A stretch of DNA of 64,000 nt, from NCBI RefSeq assembly GCF_945859685.1, contig NC_079148.1, positions 55,314,421 through 55,378,420 of the forward strand, in the 5' to 3' direction. The notes beneath the pieces are model-generated. The model did not search any database. It had not been told where the DNA came from and saw only the letters and a program-made list of their open reading frames with translations. The translations under genes were made by a program, and so were the position numbers. The stretch is from Eupeodes corollae (lineage: Eukaryota > Arthropoda > Insecta > Diptera > Syrphidae). Shown here one piece after another: positions 1 to 12,689 of this stretch (position 1 is its first letter; every line of letters starts with the position of its first letter).

Positions 1-392
1 AATTAAACTTTTAACAATCACATCCACATTGATTTTAGAGACCAAAAAGTTAGAATGTTTTTTTTTTTGTAAACTCAATATGCCTATCTGAATATTTACT
101 TAATCCTCAATGAATGTATAGTGGTGAACACGAAAATAGCAGTAGGTAAAAAATAAAACAAATATTGAAACGAAAATTAAAACTTTAATTTATTTAAAAG
201 TCAAAATTGTTCTACAGAAAGGTATTTTAATAAGGTAAATAATAAAGATCTTTATTTAATTTCAGGATATTTGTTAACTAAAAAAATTTAAATTTAATTT
301 TTAAAGGTAACATTGAAATAATAATGTTAATCTCAATTAAGCTTATATCACTGTTATGTGATATTAAACAAAATTAAACAATGCAAATGTAG

Positions 393-712
393 TACCCGTG
401 GCATGATGGTTAGTGCGTTGGACTGTCAAGCAAGGGGTCTTGGGTTCAATCCCTGCCTTTGCCAGCTTAATTTAAAAAAAAATTAATTTTCGCGGGTACT
501 GCCTCTTGCGAGGAATTGACAAATCCTTCAAGAGTAATTCTTGTCATGAAAAAGTGCTTTCTCAAATTAGCCGTTCGGATTCGGCCTTAAATTGTAGAAT
601 GTAGGTGCCTTCCATTCCTGACAACAGTACTCGCACACAGGAATGGTTGAGAGTTGTAAGTCACTAGGCCCTGGTTCACAACGGACTGTTGCGCCACCCC
701 ATTTGATTTGAT
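393..712 (+). repeat. tRNA-derived SINE, near full length (copy 1 of 3)
   Basis: The head resembles a tRNA: an RNA polymerase III A box (TGGCATGATGG, 399-409) and a B box (GGTTCAATCCC, 443-453) that fits the GGTTCRANNCC consensus. The anticodon position reads GTC (Asp-like). The head is followed by an A-rich linker and a 220-bp body that contains CGGGTACTGCCTCTTGCG and ends in GCGCCACC plus a short TTTGA-repeat tail. The same body recurs at 20884-21075 (minus) and 53314-53511 (plus), which shows a dispersed family, not a functional tRNA gene. The flanks share an AAACAAT-like string that may be a degraded target duplication. It is transcribed by Pol III if active and would depend on a non-LTR element for movement. 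Confidence 0.8.
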
Positions 713-734
713 TTGAAACAATTGAAATAATAAA

Positions 735-1680
735 AAAAATGATTCAATACAAAAAATGTCAGTACTTCGTTGAATTTCCCTGATTTTTAATGACAGCCTG
801 ACACCGCCGCGCCCAAAATTGATTGTTGTTGGCTGGATTGCCATTATGCACAGCTCTTTTAAGGTAGCCCCAAAGGTTTTCAATTGGATTTATGTCAGGG
901 GACTGGGCCGGCCAGTCCATAACATGAACCCCATCGACCCGAAACCACACCTTTGCCTTCCGACTAGTGTTTTTCGGGTCATTGTCCTGCTGGAAGACCC
1001 ATTTCGGTGGCATTTGTTCTTCTAAGTATGGTAACATGATATTTTCCAAGATGTCGACAGAAAAATTGTGGTCCATAATCCCATTGATTTTGTGTATTGG
1101 AAAAACATACCCATATAATGAGCGATGAACTACCGTGTTTGACGGTTTTCGTTGTGTATTGTGGTATGTATTCGGTGTTCTAAGGACGTCTCACAAACTG
1201 CCGGTAATCAGCGCTACAATTTTGGACTCGTCCGTCCATGAAATATTTTGCCATTTTTAAACAGAAAAGGAAGCAAATTTTCTTGCGAACTCCAGACGTT
1301 TTTTTTTTTTTGAATTTTTGTAGGGAAAGGTGTTTTTCTTGGCCTACGTGCTGGTAATTTTGCTTCCAATAGTCTTCTTCAAACGGTCATATCACTCACT
1401 TTCAAATTTAGCTCTTGTCTGATTTGTACAGCTGACTTTTTTGGATCTAGTTTGACTGATCTCACAGTCCTTCTATCTATGTTGTTCTTCTTATTCCACC
1501 TCTGTTTTCAGCTTTTTTAACATATTTTATAGCATTGGCTATCATTTTGGCGGAGCATGAACAAATACGCTGGATTTCTGTATAAGATTTCCCTTCTCTG
1601 AGGGGAAAAAGTATTAAGTTTTGTTGCTCGCCGGTGCAATGCTTACCACGGCCCACTGTTGTAGATACAAAAATAAAACA
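735..1680 (-). pseudogene. Tc1-like transposase relic
   Basis: The minus strand encodes a degraded Tc1-family transposase (cut-and-paste DNA transposition into TA sites). The N-terminal helix-turn-helix part starts near 1655 (GRGKHCTGEQQNL) and runs through several stops and frameshifts. The C-terminal catalytic part is open from 1076 to 759: VFQQDNDPKNTS carries the second catalytic Asp, and SPDINPIENLW carries the Glu. I count 34 residues between this Asp and the Glu, the DD34E spacing of Tc1 elements. Terminal inverted repeats were not resolved. The relic sits directly behind the SINE at 393-712. Confidence 0.8.
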
Positions 1681-1959
1681 GATCGTTTAAAAGCCAGTTC
1701 CTAGTTTAAACTATTTAATTAAGACAATTCACTTATTTTAAAATGATTTTTGAAATGGTTGATTAACACCGCCACACGAATTTTAAAACATTGAAAAACA
1801 TCTTTTTCCAGAAAAATGATAAGATATTTTTATTTTCTGTCTGTTGTGTGACAACATATTCAAATTATCGGACAATGAAAAAGGACAAATGCCTTGTAAT
1901 ACAATATTTTCTGTTGACACAGTTAGAATATTTAATTATTGGATAGATTGTAATATATG

Positions 1960-2345
1960 AAACTAAAAAAATTTGATAATATCGATGTTAAAACAGGAAT
2001 AGGTGAGAGGGTTTAAAAGGAGATGTCGGTGCACATTGGTTTTCCTGAATATTGCAATGTCATTGAAAGTCAGAGTGTGGTAAGGCATTCCACATTCGCG
2101 TAGTACCGCTAAAGAACGAATCTCTGTATTTGACAGTACGGCCGAAGTTGGGCTCGAGGATATACTGATGAGCATTCCTTGAAGCGTGAGTATTAATTCT
2201 TAACTCCGATTAAATATCTAATTCGAGTTTTATGCCAACATCCCGATTAGCACTGATCGGCAAGGCTTTCTTTCTGGCAATAAAAATGCACTTTACCAAA
2301 GCGGTTCGATGGCTTTAAATTAAATCTGACTTCAAAGTTATTGCA
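1960..2345 (-). mobile_element. Jockey-clade non-LTR retrotransposon, 5'-truncated 3' end
   Basis: Read on the minus strand this matches the C-terminal end of the reverse-transcriptase ORF of the Jockey-like family found at 12.7, 21.3 and 42 kb. Shared blocks are EPNFGRTVKYRDSFF and TRMWNALP, just before the 3' UTR. Only about 380 bp remain, which is ordinary 5' truncation. Frameshifts make it non-functional. Confidence 0.7.
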
Positions 2346-5300
2346 TCACGACAGGTTTTTGAGATAATATTTTTTTTTTAATTTGAAAAAACAACGTACT
2401 TTTTGGGGATGTCTAAATTTATGAAGTAGGTTTTTTTTATTAAGATACATGATAAATTTCAAATCTTTAATCCCTTTCTTCAATGGTCAGTTGAAATATT
2501 AATGGTATTTCATATAATATTCGAAAAAAATCTTCATAAGTTGTTAATTTCTGTCTTTAAAACCATTTTTGCTAAAACCGGTTAAACAGCACGAAGGCAA
2601 AACGGTATAAAAGTACAATATCAAGTTGTGGAAATAAAATAAAAAATATAAGAAATTATGTTTAAAACTGATATTTTGTTGAAAAATAACACTAAAAATT
2701 AAGTTAAAAAAGTATTTTTCAAAGTATCAAAAATTACAAAAAAAAAACTCAAGGTTTTCTCAAAACTTCATATTAAGTCAAATAAAGGATCATAACTAAT
2801 GAGAATTTCCAAAAACTAAGTAAGATAATATTTTTAATGATTCAAATTGTATATAGAGAAGACAAATTTGTACTTTAAAAATTCTTCAAACAATTTATTG
2901 TCAAACGATTTTGTGATAGCCAAATTTAAAGGCAAGATTTGAATCAAGGACATACTAATCATTTAAAAAAGTATTGTTTTGTTTGTGGGACCGAAATTTT
3001 GTCGACCATTCTAATTAAAAAAAAAATGAATTGAACACTGATGCCCCACGTGCATGACGTTGTAAATTATAAATGACGTACTTTTTCTAGCGTTAAAATC
3101 CAATCCTATAATTTCGATGCACGATTTTAACATAAATTGTTATATCATGAAATAAATTAAGTTCGAGACCTACAAAATTGTGGTAACGAGAAAAGTTAAT
3201 GAATTTCGATTCACTTTTCTTCAAATACACTTATTGTATTTCATTAAAAATTTATGACAACTCGTAATAAACAAAAAGCTTTAAAAAATGATTGCAAAAG
3301 TACATAAAATAACACTTAACTACTTGTAATCGAAAACTTAAAATTATTAATTAGTTTTGTATGTGATTCATAGAAGTGGAAATACCTCAATGGTATAACA
3401 ATAAATTTAAATCAAACAAATTGCACCACCCACAAAGGGATTGATGGGTAGTTCAATTTTAATTTAAACCTGATTTATCAGTCAGTACTTCAAATGTAAT
3501 TATTAATAATGTTAAAATCATTTCAACAATTGTAGAAGCCCTTGCTAATGTTTGTTCTCCAGTCACCTTTGAGCAATTTATTAAGTTGAACCTTTAAAGG
3601 GAAACAAATAAATTTTATTAGTAAAAAGCAGTTTGCAGGCTACCTAATAGCTTCAATAAGTCGTCAATAAAATTGAATTGTTAAAGCCGATTTACTCATA
3701 CGTAACCTTTATAGCCCACTTGTGATTAAACCTTTCTTCATTTGTTGTTTAACTAACTCACGAAAGATATTTATATGAATTTTTACTTAAACAATCAACA
3801 TTTTCTTTCTGATTCATTTCTATACTTTTTGAATTGTGTATAACATTTTAGGCTAATTATTCCTTTAAGTATTATCATTGTTTAATGTGACAATAAAAAG
3901 TAGATATCTATCATCATTGTTTGATCAATATTTTTAATGAAGAAAAAATCATAGCAAAAACTCATGTAGAATAAAAAAAATAAAAGTTTTTAACCTTGCT
4001 TCATATACTACAATAAAACCTTTCAACTTCGAGCCATTAAAACAAAATCGAGAAAGAGGCGTCTACTGTACTTTCATTATTTTTTAATCTCTTAATGAAT
4101 CGTTCATAAAAGGTAAACTTATTCAAGTTCGTTTTAAAAAATGAATAAAATTCATGGCTAGGTCGTACTTGCATCCAGCTTTATGTACCCTTTTCCAGAA
4201 TTATTGACTGATTTACGTAAAGAAGGCGATTTCGTATCAGATAAAAGGAAGATATTTTTTATTTAGTTAGTTAGTTTAACAAACTTTAAACGTCTTTAAG
4301 ATGTAGTACGTAGGAGTAAAACTTATCCATTTTTCAATTATAAATAATGATGAAACACAAAATTATATACCAAAAATAAAACAAAACCAACCCTCTAAAT
4401 CTACATTATTATTGTCAAAGATTTTGATTTCCGCTTAAAACAATATTATTATAATTTTTCTTCTAAACCACATTCACACTGCTCCAATTTAAACCAATCT
4501 CTATTTACTCTCATTTAATAATTTATGCAATGCATTTAAAAATAAACTCGCGTGCGACTTAAATTAATGGCAAACTACCCCATAAATATTTTGTGATGAA
4601 TATATGCATAGCTTTAAAGTTTTTTATTTATGTGCATACGTCAGAAGATGATGAACCATGTCATCAGAGTCTTATAGAGTTATGATGTTATGGGGGTTCA
4701 CAAACTGAAACTTACTTTTGACGTTTGTCTAATTTGCCTCTCTGTATCTTCCAAAATCAAAAGCAAAAATAAAACAAACAAACCTATGATGAATACAAAT
4801 TGCCAAAGTAATCAAACCACGTGCTAATATGTATGTATTTAGTTGGTATATTTCGTATAAAATAAAAGAGAATAAAATATTTTCAATGTTTTATTTAAGA
4901 GAAGTTAATTTATTTTTGTATTTCATCTCAATGTAAAATGTGAGATATATTTCACTTTATCGTTGACATAATGACAGATTAGTTAGAGCTGACACCTGTC
5001 TAATCATACCATAAATTGACAGATCTAATTTTAAAATTTACACCATCTCGTAAACAATTTAAGAAATTAACAGTAATTATAAAGATGTCAAGTTTGAATA
5101 TTTATGATGTTTCATCATTTTGTTTTCAATATAATTTAGTGCTGGAATGTTGATTTCAGAATTTTAGAATGTTTATATTGATCTGCATTGACATTTACTT
5201 GTGGGAAGAAACAAAAACTTATTAACAAAATGGCTTGATTCTGGGCAATTTTGGTAAAATCACAAATTATTGATCTATTCATGTTTGACGTATGTACATT

Positions 5301-8300
5301 GTTATAACAGAAATACGAGGGTTAGCAGGTCAAATCCAAAAACAAAAGCTGTTTTAACGAAACAAAATATTGTAGCCTGAACATCCCCGATCGAAGTAAT
5401 AATTTCTAGAAAGTATTTTGATTATTTTCATCATTTTTCACATCTTATTGGGATTATTCCTGTGATGTTATATTATTTTAAATTTTGATTATTTTTCCAA
5501 CGCTCTTGTTTTTCAGTTTGAAAGTCAAATTTCGTTTCTACAGTTTTCTACAATATAATGCTAGAATTTAAAAAATGTCATGACTGTTAAGGTCACATAC
5601 AAATGTCAAATAATTTATTTGCAAATGGCGTCAATTATCACTCATTGCTTTGACATTTCTGCTGTTGACATTTTATACAAAATTATACCCTGTTTACATG
5701 TTGAATCGATAACTGAAACACATCAACTTAACCGAATCTTTAAGTTGTTTATAACTTCAGTTTAATTTTCCTGAAATATTGTTAATGGTTTTCAAGCAAC
5801 AATATATTTTACATAAAAAATCCAAAATTTCATGTAGTGTTTTATTTCAAAAATTTAACAAAAACAAATAAATAAAATGTCAAGACAAATTCAATTTCTA
5901 AGTGGAAATTTTGATGCTTGATTAAAAGTTCAACTTACGAGAATTATTCCTACCTTCATTATATTCGCTTTGTTCATGTCATTGTTTGCACGAATTTACT
6001 ACCCTTAATGACAATTTAGTTATTATATATTTTAATTTAAACAATTTAAAGCTATTTACATTTAAAATAATAAAAAAAAATTCTTAAGATTAATTACAAA
6101 GAATTAAGACAAGATTGGAGTAAATATTTAACTTATATTATTTTGTTTTGTTGATCTCAAAATGAGATTTTATTTCGGCTTGTTTCTATTGATGAAATAA
6201 AATTGTTTACAATCCGAATTGGTACACATACATGTCTAAGTGTCAAAAGTTTGTCAAAATTCATAATAAATTAATGTTTTAACAAACAACAGCGACGTAC
6301 TGCTCTAATTTTGTTTATGTGGTCTGCTATGAAAATAATTGAGACTAGATAAAGATAAATTCGCTTTAATTCATATTTTATAAAGTTTTCCATAAGAAAA
6401 GACATCACATCAAAGATAAGATAAAAAGCTTATTATGTATATTGTATATTTACACTCATAATATTGTTAAAATTGTTATATTGGAATTATTATTTTTATT
6501 TTTATTATTCTACCTACATTTTGTTTATTTATTTATATATTGTTGAGAGAGTTATGCCGCTTTCGACCTTCAATTGTCAAAGAGATACTACTCTTAAATA
6601 CTATTCAATAAAATTGTGTATGATTAAGAACTTTTAAGACTTATAGGCGGATATTTATTTTGTCTGATTACACATGGACTTTGTTTTCAAAAATTAAGGA
6701 CATCCTATTTTCGTTTTGATTTTTATTAGTTATTCTTCAAGAAATGAAAAAGGTTGTTTTATTAAATTTATAATTGAAACTGTTGATCTTATAAGACCTC
6801 GCATTAAATTTGACTAATTGACCTTCTTTAACCGTTCAGCTTAAAAATAAAAGTACAGTCTCGATATTGCTAAAAATGCCTTTTGTCTCATCAATTTCGA
6901 TGATCTGGGGAGCTTTACACGCCTCCTTAGACTTGAATGCGCTTTTTAAACATTTTTCTTAAAGAATATCTACTACAATCAGTTGTCAGAAATGTTATCG
7001 TGCAACGACTTTTAGAAGGTAAGAAAAAACAATTTTGAGCTCAATTAATGCTTCCTTGGGACTCAGGTAGTCATCACTGAACAAAGAGTCACTTCCTGAA
7101 ATTAATCAGTTTAAAGCTCAGAATCAATCAGATAATGGTCTTTTACATAAACCGTTTATCACAATTATTTCCAGGTTCTAGAAATAGGTACATTTATTGT
7201 CCAGTGGCTCATTGTGTTCTTATCCAAAATAATTGACTTTATTTCATTAATTGAGGGTCATCAACATTTTTGGTTTTGAAGGTTGCTGTTTTCTCCGAAC
7301 TCAAACCTTTTTTTTAAGAGAATGTCTCGAAAATTTTCACATCTCTTCATTCCAATTCTTACCCATTTTAAAGTCTTACATTCAGTAAATCTCCTTACAT
7401 AGTTTTTAACCAAAATATTTACATTTTATTCAATGGATGTCTTATTTAATATCAAGAATTAAAAAGCAGCTGTGAAAATACGAATACAAGGTCCCTGAAC
7501 TAAAAAAAACAACAATTTATGACGAAATCAATCCATTTTTTTTTTTTGATTTTATGAATCAACAAATCATTGCAACAGACAAATGTTTAAAGTTTGTTTT
7601 GCCTGCAAAAGATTTTAAAAACAATGATAAAAGAATATCTTTAATTTGTGAAAATCATTTCATAAACAATAGAAAATAATTAAATCAATAATTTTAACTT
7701 TATTTGATGTTTTGTTTTAATATTTTTGTTTTTAGACTATCATCAAACCCAGACAGTTTTATATTTTGTTTTTGAATATTTTATTAAAGGAGTTATTAAA
7801 GTTTAAAGTTATGTTTTATTAAAATTATTACCCTGTGTAATAAAAACAATATTCTCGAGGATGTACATATTTTTAAAACATTCAAGTTTACTGGAATTCA
7901 ATATGATCAATAATTGTCTTGTTAATTTATTTATTACTTCGTTTCGATTTATTAACCACAATAAGTCATTAAATTGGATTTATTTATTTACTTTTTTTGG
8001 CTGTCTTTAGTTCAAGGTTAGTACAGTCCCAAATATATAAAAATAAGTTACTAAAGTATATACATACAGATACAGATGTAAAATAAATGTACTCAGTTAA
8101 AAACTAATTAAATTAAACAAAATCAATACAAAAACAAAATTTAAAGTGAGGAATGTCAGAATTAATTTATTATTTCAAATATCAAATTATTTAATATAGT
8201 GTTTGAATATTTAAAAAAGTACAACTTAGTAAGTTCAATAATTATAGACTTACATAGTAGCAATAATCTCTATTAAATATTAAATAGAACTCAAAAGATA

Positions 8301-8389
8301 AGAAAAAAAGTTAATTTTAGTTAAATTGTAAGATGCAAAAAAAAACAATCTAATATACAATTATGATAAAACTCATAGTTAGGGGTATA
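2346..8389. other. AT-rich non-coding stretch
   Basis: About 6 kb of AT-rich DNA with homopolymer runs. I see no exon-like blocks, recognisable transposon protein or RNA gene. The short open frame at 5580-5765 has no recognisable motif or biased codon use and is treated as chance. Confidence 0.6.
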
Positions 8390-8394
8390 CAGTT

Positions 8395-9965
8395 GCCGGC
8401 AGCTCGTTAGCAATAGTCGGACATTTTAGTTATGCATTAAGTTTATTTAAAGTTTTGTTGTATAGTCGTAAGGTTGTTAAGGTTTGCTGTTTATGCACGC
8501 TAGGGTGGTCTTTACTTACTTCGTCGGCCTGGCCAATGACTCAATCATCGCTTTCACAACCGGAATGGAGTCTGGGCTTTGTAAAACATGCTTCTCCACC
8601 TTTCCCGTTGTTGGCCGACGTCATTCAGTTGCGCAACCCAGGGCACAAGCTTTATGGTCTAGACCATTTTACTTACTTAAGGTGGAGCTACAGTCCTGTG
8701 TAAACTAGGGCCTCACCCAACAAACTTCTCAATCTAAGTCAAGGAGCATTGGTTTCCATGCCCTAAACGTGGCCTAGTCATCTTAGTCGTTGGAGCTTTA
8801 TCCTTCTGGCTAAGTCTGCGTCGCTGTTCCGCTCGTCGTTCCATCTTCTCCTCGACTCCCCTTCGATGCATACGGGACCGTAGATCATACGAAAAACTTT
8901 TCTCTCGAAACGACCCGCTTTTGTCATAGTTCATGCTTCTGCCCCGTATATCAGGACGGGGATGATAAGGGTCTTATATAGCGACACTTTGGTCCCTCGA
9001 GAGAAGACTTTACCACTCAATGGCTCTCTTACCCCAAAGAAACAGCGGTTAGCAAGAGTTATTTCGCGTTTGATCTCAGCGCTGGTGTTGTTTTCTGCGT
9101 TTACAGCGGAGCCTAGTTAGACCAAGTCCTTGACTACCTAAAAGTTACGTCTGTCGATGGTGCTGTTTTGACCGAGACGTCGTCGGTTTTGTAAGTCCTC
9201 TCTTGCATCAGCAAAGTACATGCTGTCGTCAAGAGAGGACTTACAAAACCGACTCTCATTAACCGTTAAACCCATTTCTTCCGCCTCTGCTTCAGTACTC
9301 ACAAAACCCCCATTGACATCACGCTAAATTCTTCCAGATATGTCAATGTCATCAGCATATGTTAGTAATTGGACAGACTTTTGAAAGATAGTGCCTGTAG
9401 TGTTGGCGTTGGGGGCTTTGCACTATTCTTTTAAGTACGATGTTAAAAAAATTGCATGACAGCGTATCACCTTGTCTAAAACCTTTTTTGACATCGAAAG
9501 GTTCTGTTAAGTTGTTTCCAAACTTTCTTGGCATTCAATCTATCTGCTCCAGCGGCTTTATTAGACTTCAGCTTAGATATGGCAATCTTTACTTCATCTA
9601 AGTCGGGACGACGGGATTGTTGGCTTTCGTCGTCTATGTTAAATGGATCATCCTGCCTGACATCGGAATGCGGTTCGTCTTCGCCGTTAAACAGTCTGCA
9701 GAAGTGGTCCTTTCTTATCCTCAGTCAATGCTGAGGATATGGTCTGCACCAGCGTTCCGGCTTTTCTGTGATAAATCATACCGCATAGCACTTTGTGGGT
9801 GGACTCTTCTTCGCATGCATGCTATGTGCACAGCTCTTCAGAGTCTACTATCGTTCCGGAAATGTCCTCTCTCTTGAAAACTGACAAGAGTCAGTAAAGT
9901 ATCTTTGATTGAGCAACCATGCTTCGATTCCACAAGTGAGTACTGATAGGATCATAGTGTTGTAC
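8395..9965 (-). mobile_element. RTE-like non-LTR retrotransposon relic, antisense
   Basis: The region is GC-richer than its surroundings and on the minus strand gives an ordered but broken reverse transcriptase: SNKAAGAD near 9550, VKKGFRQGDTLSCNFFN near 9460, the catalytic YADD box near 9355, LGSAVNAENNTSAEIKREI near 9100, then LIIPVLIYGAEA near 8970 and an arginine-rich C-terminal part near 8850. The sequence jumps from AAGADRLN to FGNNLTEPF without the intervening palm segment, so there is an internal deletion near 9540. Stops and frameshifts are numerous. Clade assignment (RTE-like) rests on motif style only. Confidence 0.7.
9182..9253. repeat. Perfect 24-bp inverted repeat inside the RTE-like relic
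   Basis: Positions 9182-9205 are the exact reverse complement of 9230-9253, separated by 24 bases. It falls just after the YADD region, where related elements keep a simple lysine/serine-rich segment, so the palindrome seems to be a local rearrangement of this copy. Confidence 0.85.
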
Positions 9966-10689
9966 AGCATCAGTTTGGAATTTATGATGAGATTTCTAGA
10001 TTTAAAAAGCCTTTATAAGCTTTAGTAAGTGAGGTCCTTAAAATTGGCAAATACATATGTATGATTTTTGTACCTTGCAAATTAAAAACTCCTCCAAGTT
10101 AATAAACAAGGTATATAGGTTGAGATTAAAGCTGAACAACCCATTACTTTAATAAATATATTTAAAAAAGTTATTGTTAACATAAATTGTTGAATTCGTC
10201 TAATCTTTGGCATTAAAAAGCTCTAAATCATATTGAAGAATAGCCTCCTTTCTTATTGTAGTTAATGACCTAAAATCATTAAGCGCCAATTTTCAAGTCA
10301 TGTTTCAATATTTGATCCTTGGTTTTGTATGTTTTATATATACATTTTGTGATCATCTATTCTAGAAATGACATTACAAGAAACTTTGAAATCAAAATTG
10401 CGACTGTTTCGATGCTTGTGTAAGACGTAGCTTATTTTGTATATTGAGTAACAGTTGCATAAATAATAGGATTTTTAATGGTAGCCTGTTATTGGTAAAC
10501 ACTTTGTGTTTTAACTTAATTTTTTCAATTTTGGGCTATTTTTTCTGTATTCTTATTCATTTCAAGGTTGTTTTTCAGGCGGGTGGTTTTCAAAAAAAAA
10601 AAAACTCATACGGGTTTGCCATTATGTTTCAAAAAGAATTTCGCGGAATTGTTCGCAGCGGCTGTCTTGAATAAATTAAAGCCGAGAGG

Positions 10690-10966
10690 CACAATTTTCG
10701 ACCATACTTTGTGCAGCTTTTGAGGCCGTATGTTAGCAATAACGCGCAGAATATTCCTATTCTAGGCCATAATTGTATCATTATCTTAACTGCTTATCTG
10801 CGTAAACAAGCGACTTCAAATAATTCCACAAAAAATAGTCCAGCGGTAATAAATTGCACAATCTTAGAGCCACGCCCGCCACAGGCTCACGACTTGAGAT
10901 AATGTGCCCATCAAATGTTTCCTTTAATATATTGATTGTTTCCATGCGTTTCACGAACCAACCCAT
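10690..10966 (-). pseudogene. mariner-like transposase fragment
   Basis: The minus strand reads KETFDGHIISSREPV followed by CNLLPLDYFLWNYLKSLVYA. This corresponds to the mariner-type block with the third catalytic acidic residue (usually PRSCDLTPLDYFLWGYVK). Only this C-terminal scrap remains; the arginine/serine before LPLDYFLW is altered. No inverted repeats were found around it. Confidence 0.6.
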
Positions 10967-12689
10967 TATTTTGCTTATAAGTTTGAACGTTGTTCAGAAA
11001 TGAGCCTATTTACTATGAAATTGACAGCTTTAAAAAAAATCAATTCCAAAAAAGTATTACCAGATTGAAAAAAAAAACCTGTCGCTACATATGTATAATC
11101 TCCCATTTTATATAACTTCGTAGTTAAAAATCTCTAAGGCCAACATTTTAAAACCATGGTTAAATATTTAATGCGTGGTTTGGTTTTAATTCCCAGATTC
11201 AGCTATATTTACAAAGGGTTTAATTATCGTGCATTGTCGTTGTGTTGTGTGCTAAAGGTTTTATATTTTCGTAAAATATCAATTCAATCTTAAGTCATCG
11301 CGTCGGTGAATGAAAATTTTGGAAAGACGAACCAATAAGCTTGAACTTAATTACTTTCGTGTTTAGTTATATTATAATTATAGCATAAAATTAGAATACA
11401 ATCGAAACACAAGTAACCTTTTAGAAAACATAAAAACAGAACAACCGTTCTGCCTGAGTTTGTTTTAAAAATGTCAATGACAATTTACTACAAACAATTG
11501 CTCACAGATGTCTTGAAACTAATTATAATGTTTTTATACGCATTAGGTCTATGCAATTTTAAGTTCCCAATCACTTGCAACAAACGAAGGCAACAAAAAT
11601 ACTGATGCATATTTATGTTTAAACAAACAGATGACTGAATGTCAATAATAATTTACTAGAAAAAATTAAAACAAAATAAAACAGTACTTTATGCCACCTC
11701 TGTTGTTGCATTATCACAATTTACGTTTGAAGTGTTTTTTATTTATTCTATCATAACCACCATCATATCACATCACAATCATGCCACCGATCGCAAGCCA
11801 CCGTATAAAACATAGGTATATAGTGTAGTAGGTAAAATTAATTTCCTGCTGTGGTGGAAAAACTTATCAATTGAAGAAAATTTCCAACTAGAAAGGAAAA
11901 ATACCTTTATTCTAATGCCGACGACTTGTTGTGTAATTATTTAAGATAAAATTATTTATACTTGTATAAACGAGGCAAATACTCTTATAGCTGGTGTGGC
12001 ATATGAGACTTATACTCGTATATCTTTATAGAGACTTGCATAATGTGACATTGTCAGAAATGAAACTGAAAAGCTTTATAATTTAAACGCTCTCTACTGC
12101 TGCCGATATAAAAATGTACATTTAATGTTTGATTATCGTGCTGTTTGATCAAATTGTACAGATACTTTTTGGTTTCGAGTATTTTACTTCCTACTTTTCA
12201 AAAGCTTTGTAATTCGGTTTTGTTTTTTGATTGTGTTTTTTTTTATTATTTCGATTTCGGTTGATTGATTTTGGTTTTTTTCGTTTATGAATGGAATTTT
12301 ATGAGTCAAAGTCAATAACGTAACGTGTTATTTTGAATTTAATACAAAGGTCACTGATACACGCTGATATATTGGATTAACTGCAGAGAGCTACATATAT
12401 CTTTTGTTTGAAATATTATAAGATTTGTAGTTAAATAGTTATTTGAATCTATAAGATAACGAAACGATACGAACTTGGGTGCAAGTAGAAGTATTGTGTT
12501 TCACCTTTACAGGGTGATTCATACAAGATTCAAATGCTAACCGAATATAATGCGAAAAAAGGGTGTTTCTTTATAATTAAAAAAGGCATCTGAAATTAAT
12601 TTTAAAATGCGTAGTTGAGCAGAAGCCCGTTACCAAGAGTAAATCAAGGCTTTTGTGTACATAATGTGGATCCATCTCAACCTTAATAA
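10967..12689. other. AT-rich DNA; possible mariner terminal sequence near 12512
   Basis: Nothing coding is visible. At 12510-12530 the string ACAGGGTGATTCATACAA resembles a mariner terminus (ACAGGGTG...) and may be the outer end of the element whose transposase scrap lies at 14325-14430, with the Jockey relic between them. No matching right end was secured. Confidence 0.35.

Noticed and set aside
398..467. tRNA-Asp-like gene (GTC anticodon)
   Set aside because: The tRNA-like head is followed by a body that recurs twice elsewhere in the window, and the acceptor stem does not pair properly; it is a SINE head.
5580..5765. 61-codon + strand frame
   Set aside because: No recognisable domain, and isolated in 6 kb of featureless AT-rich DNA.
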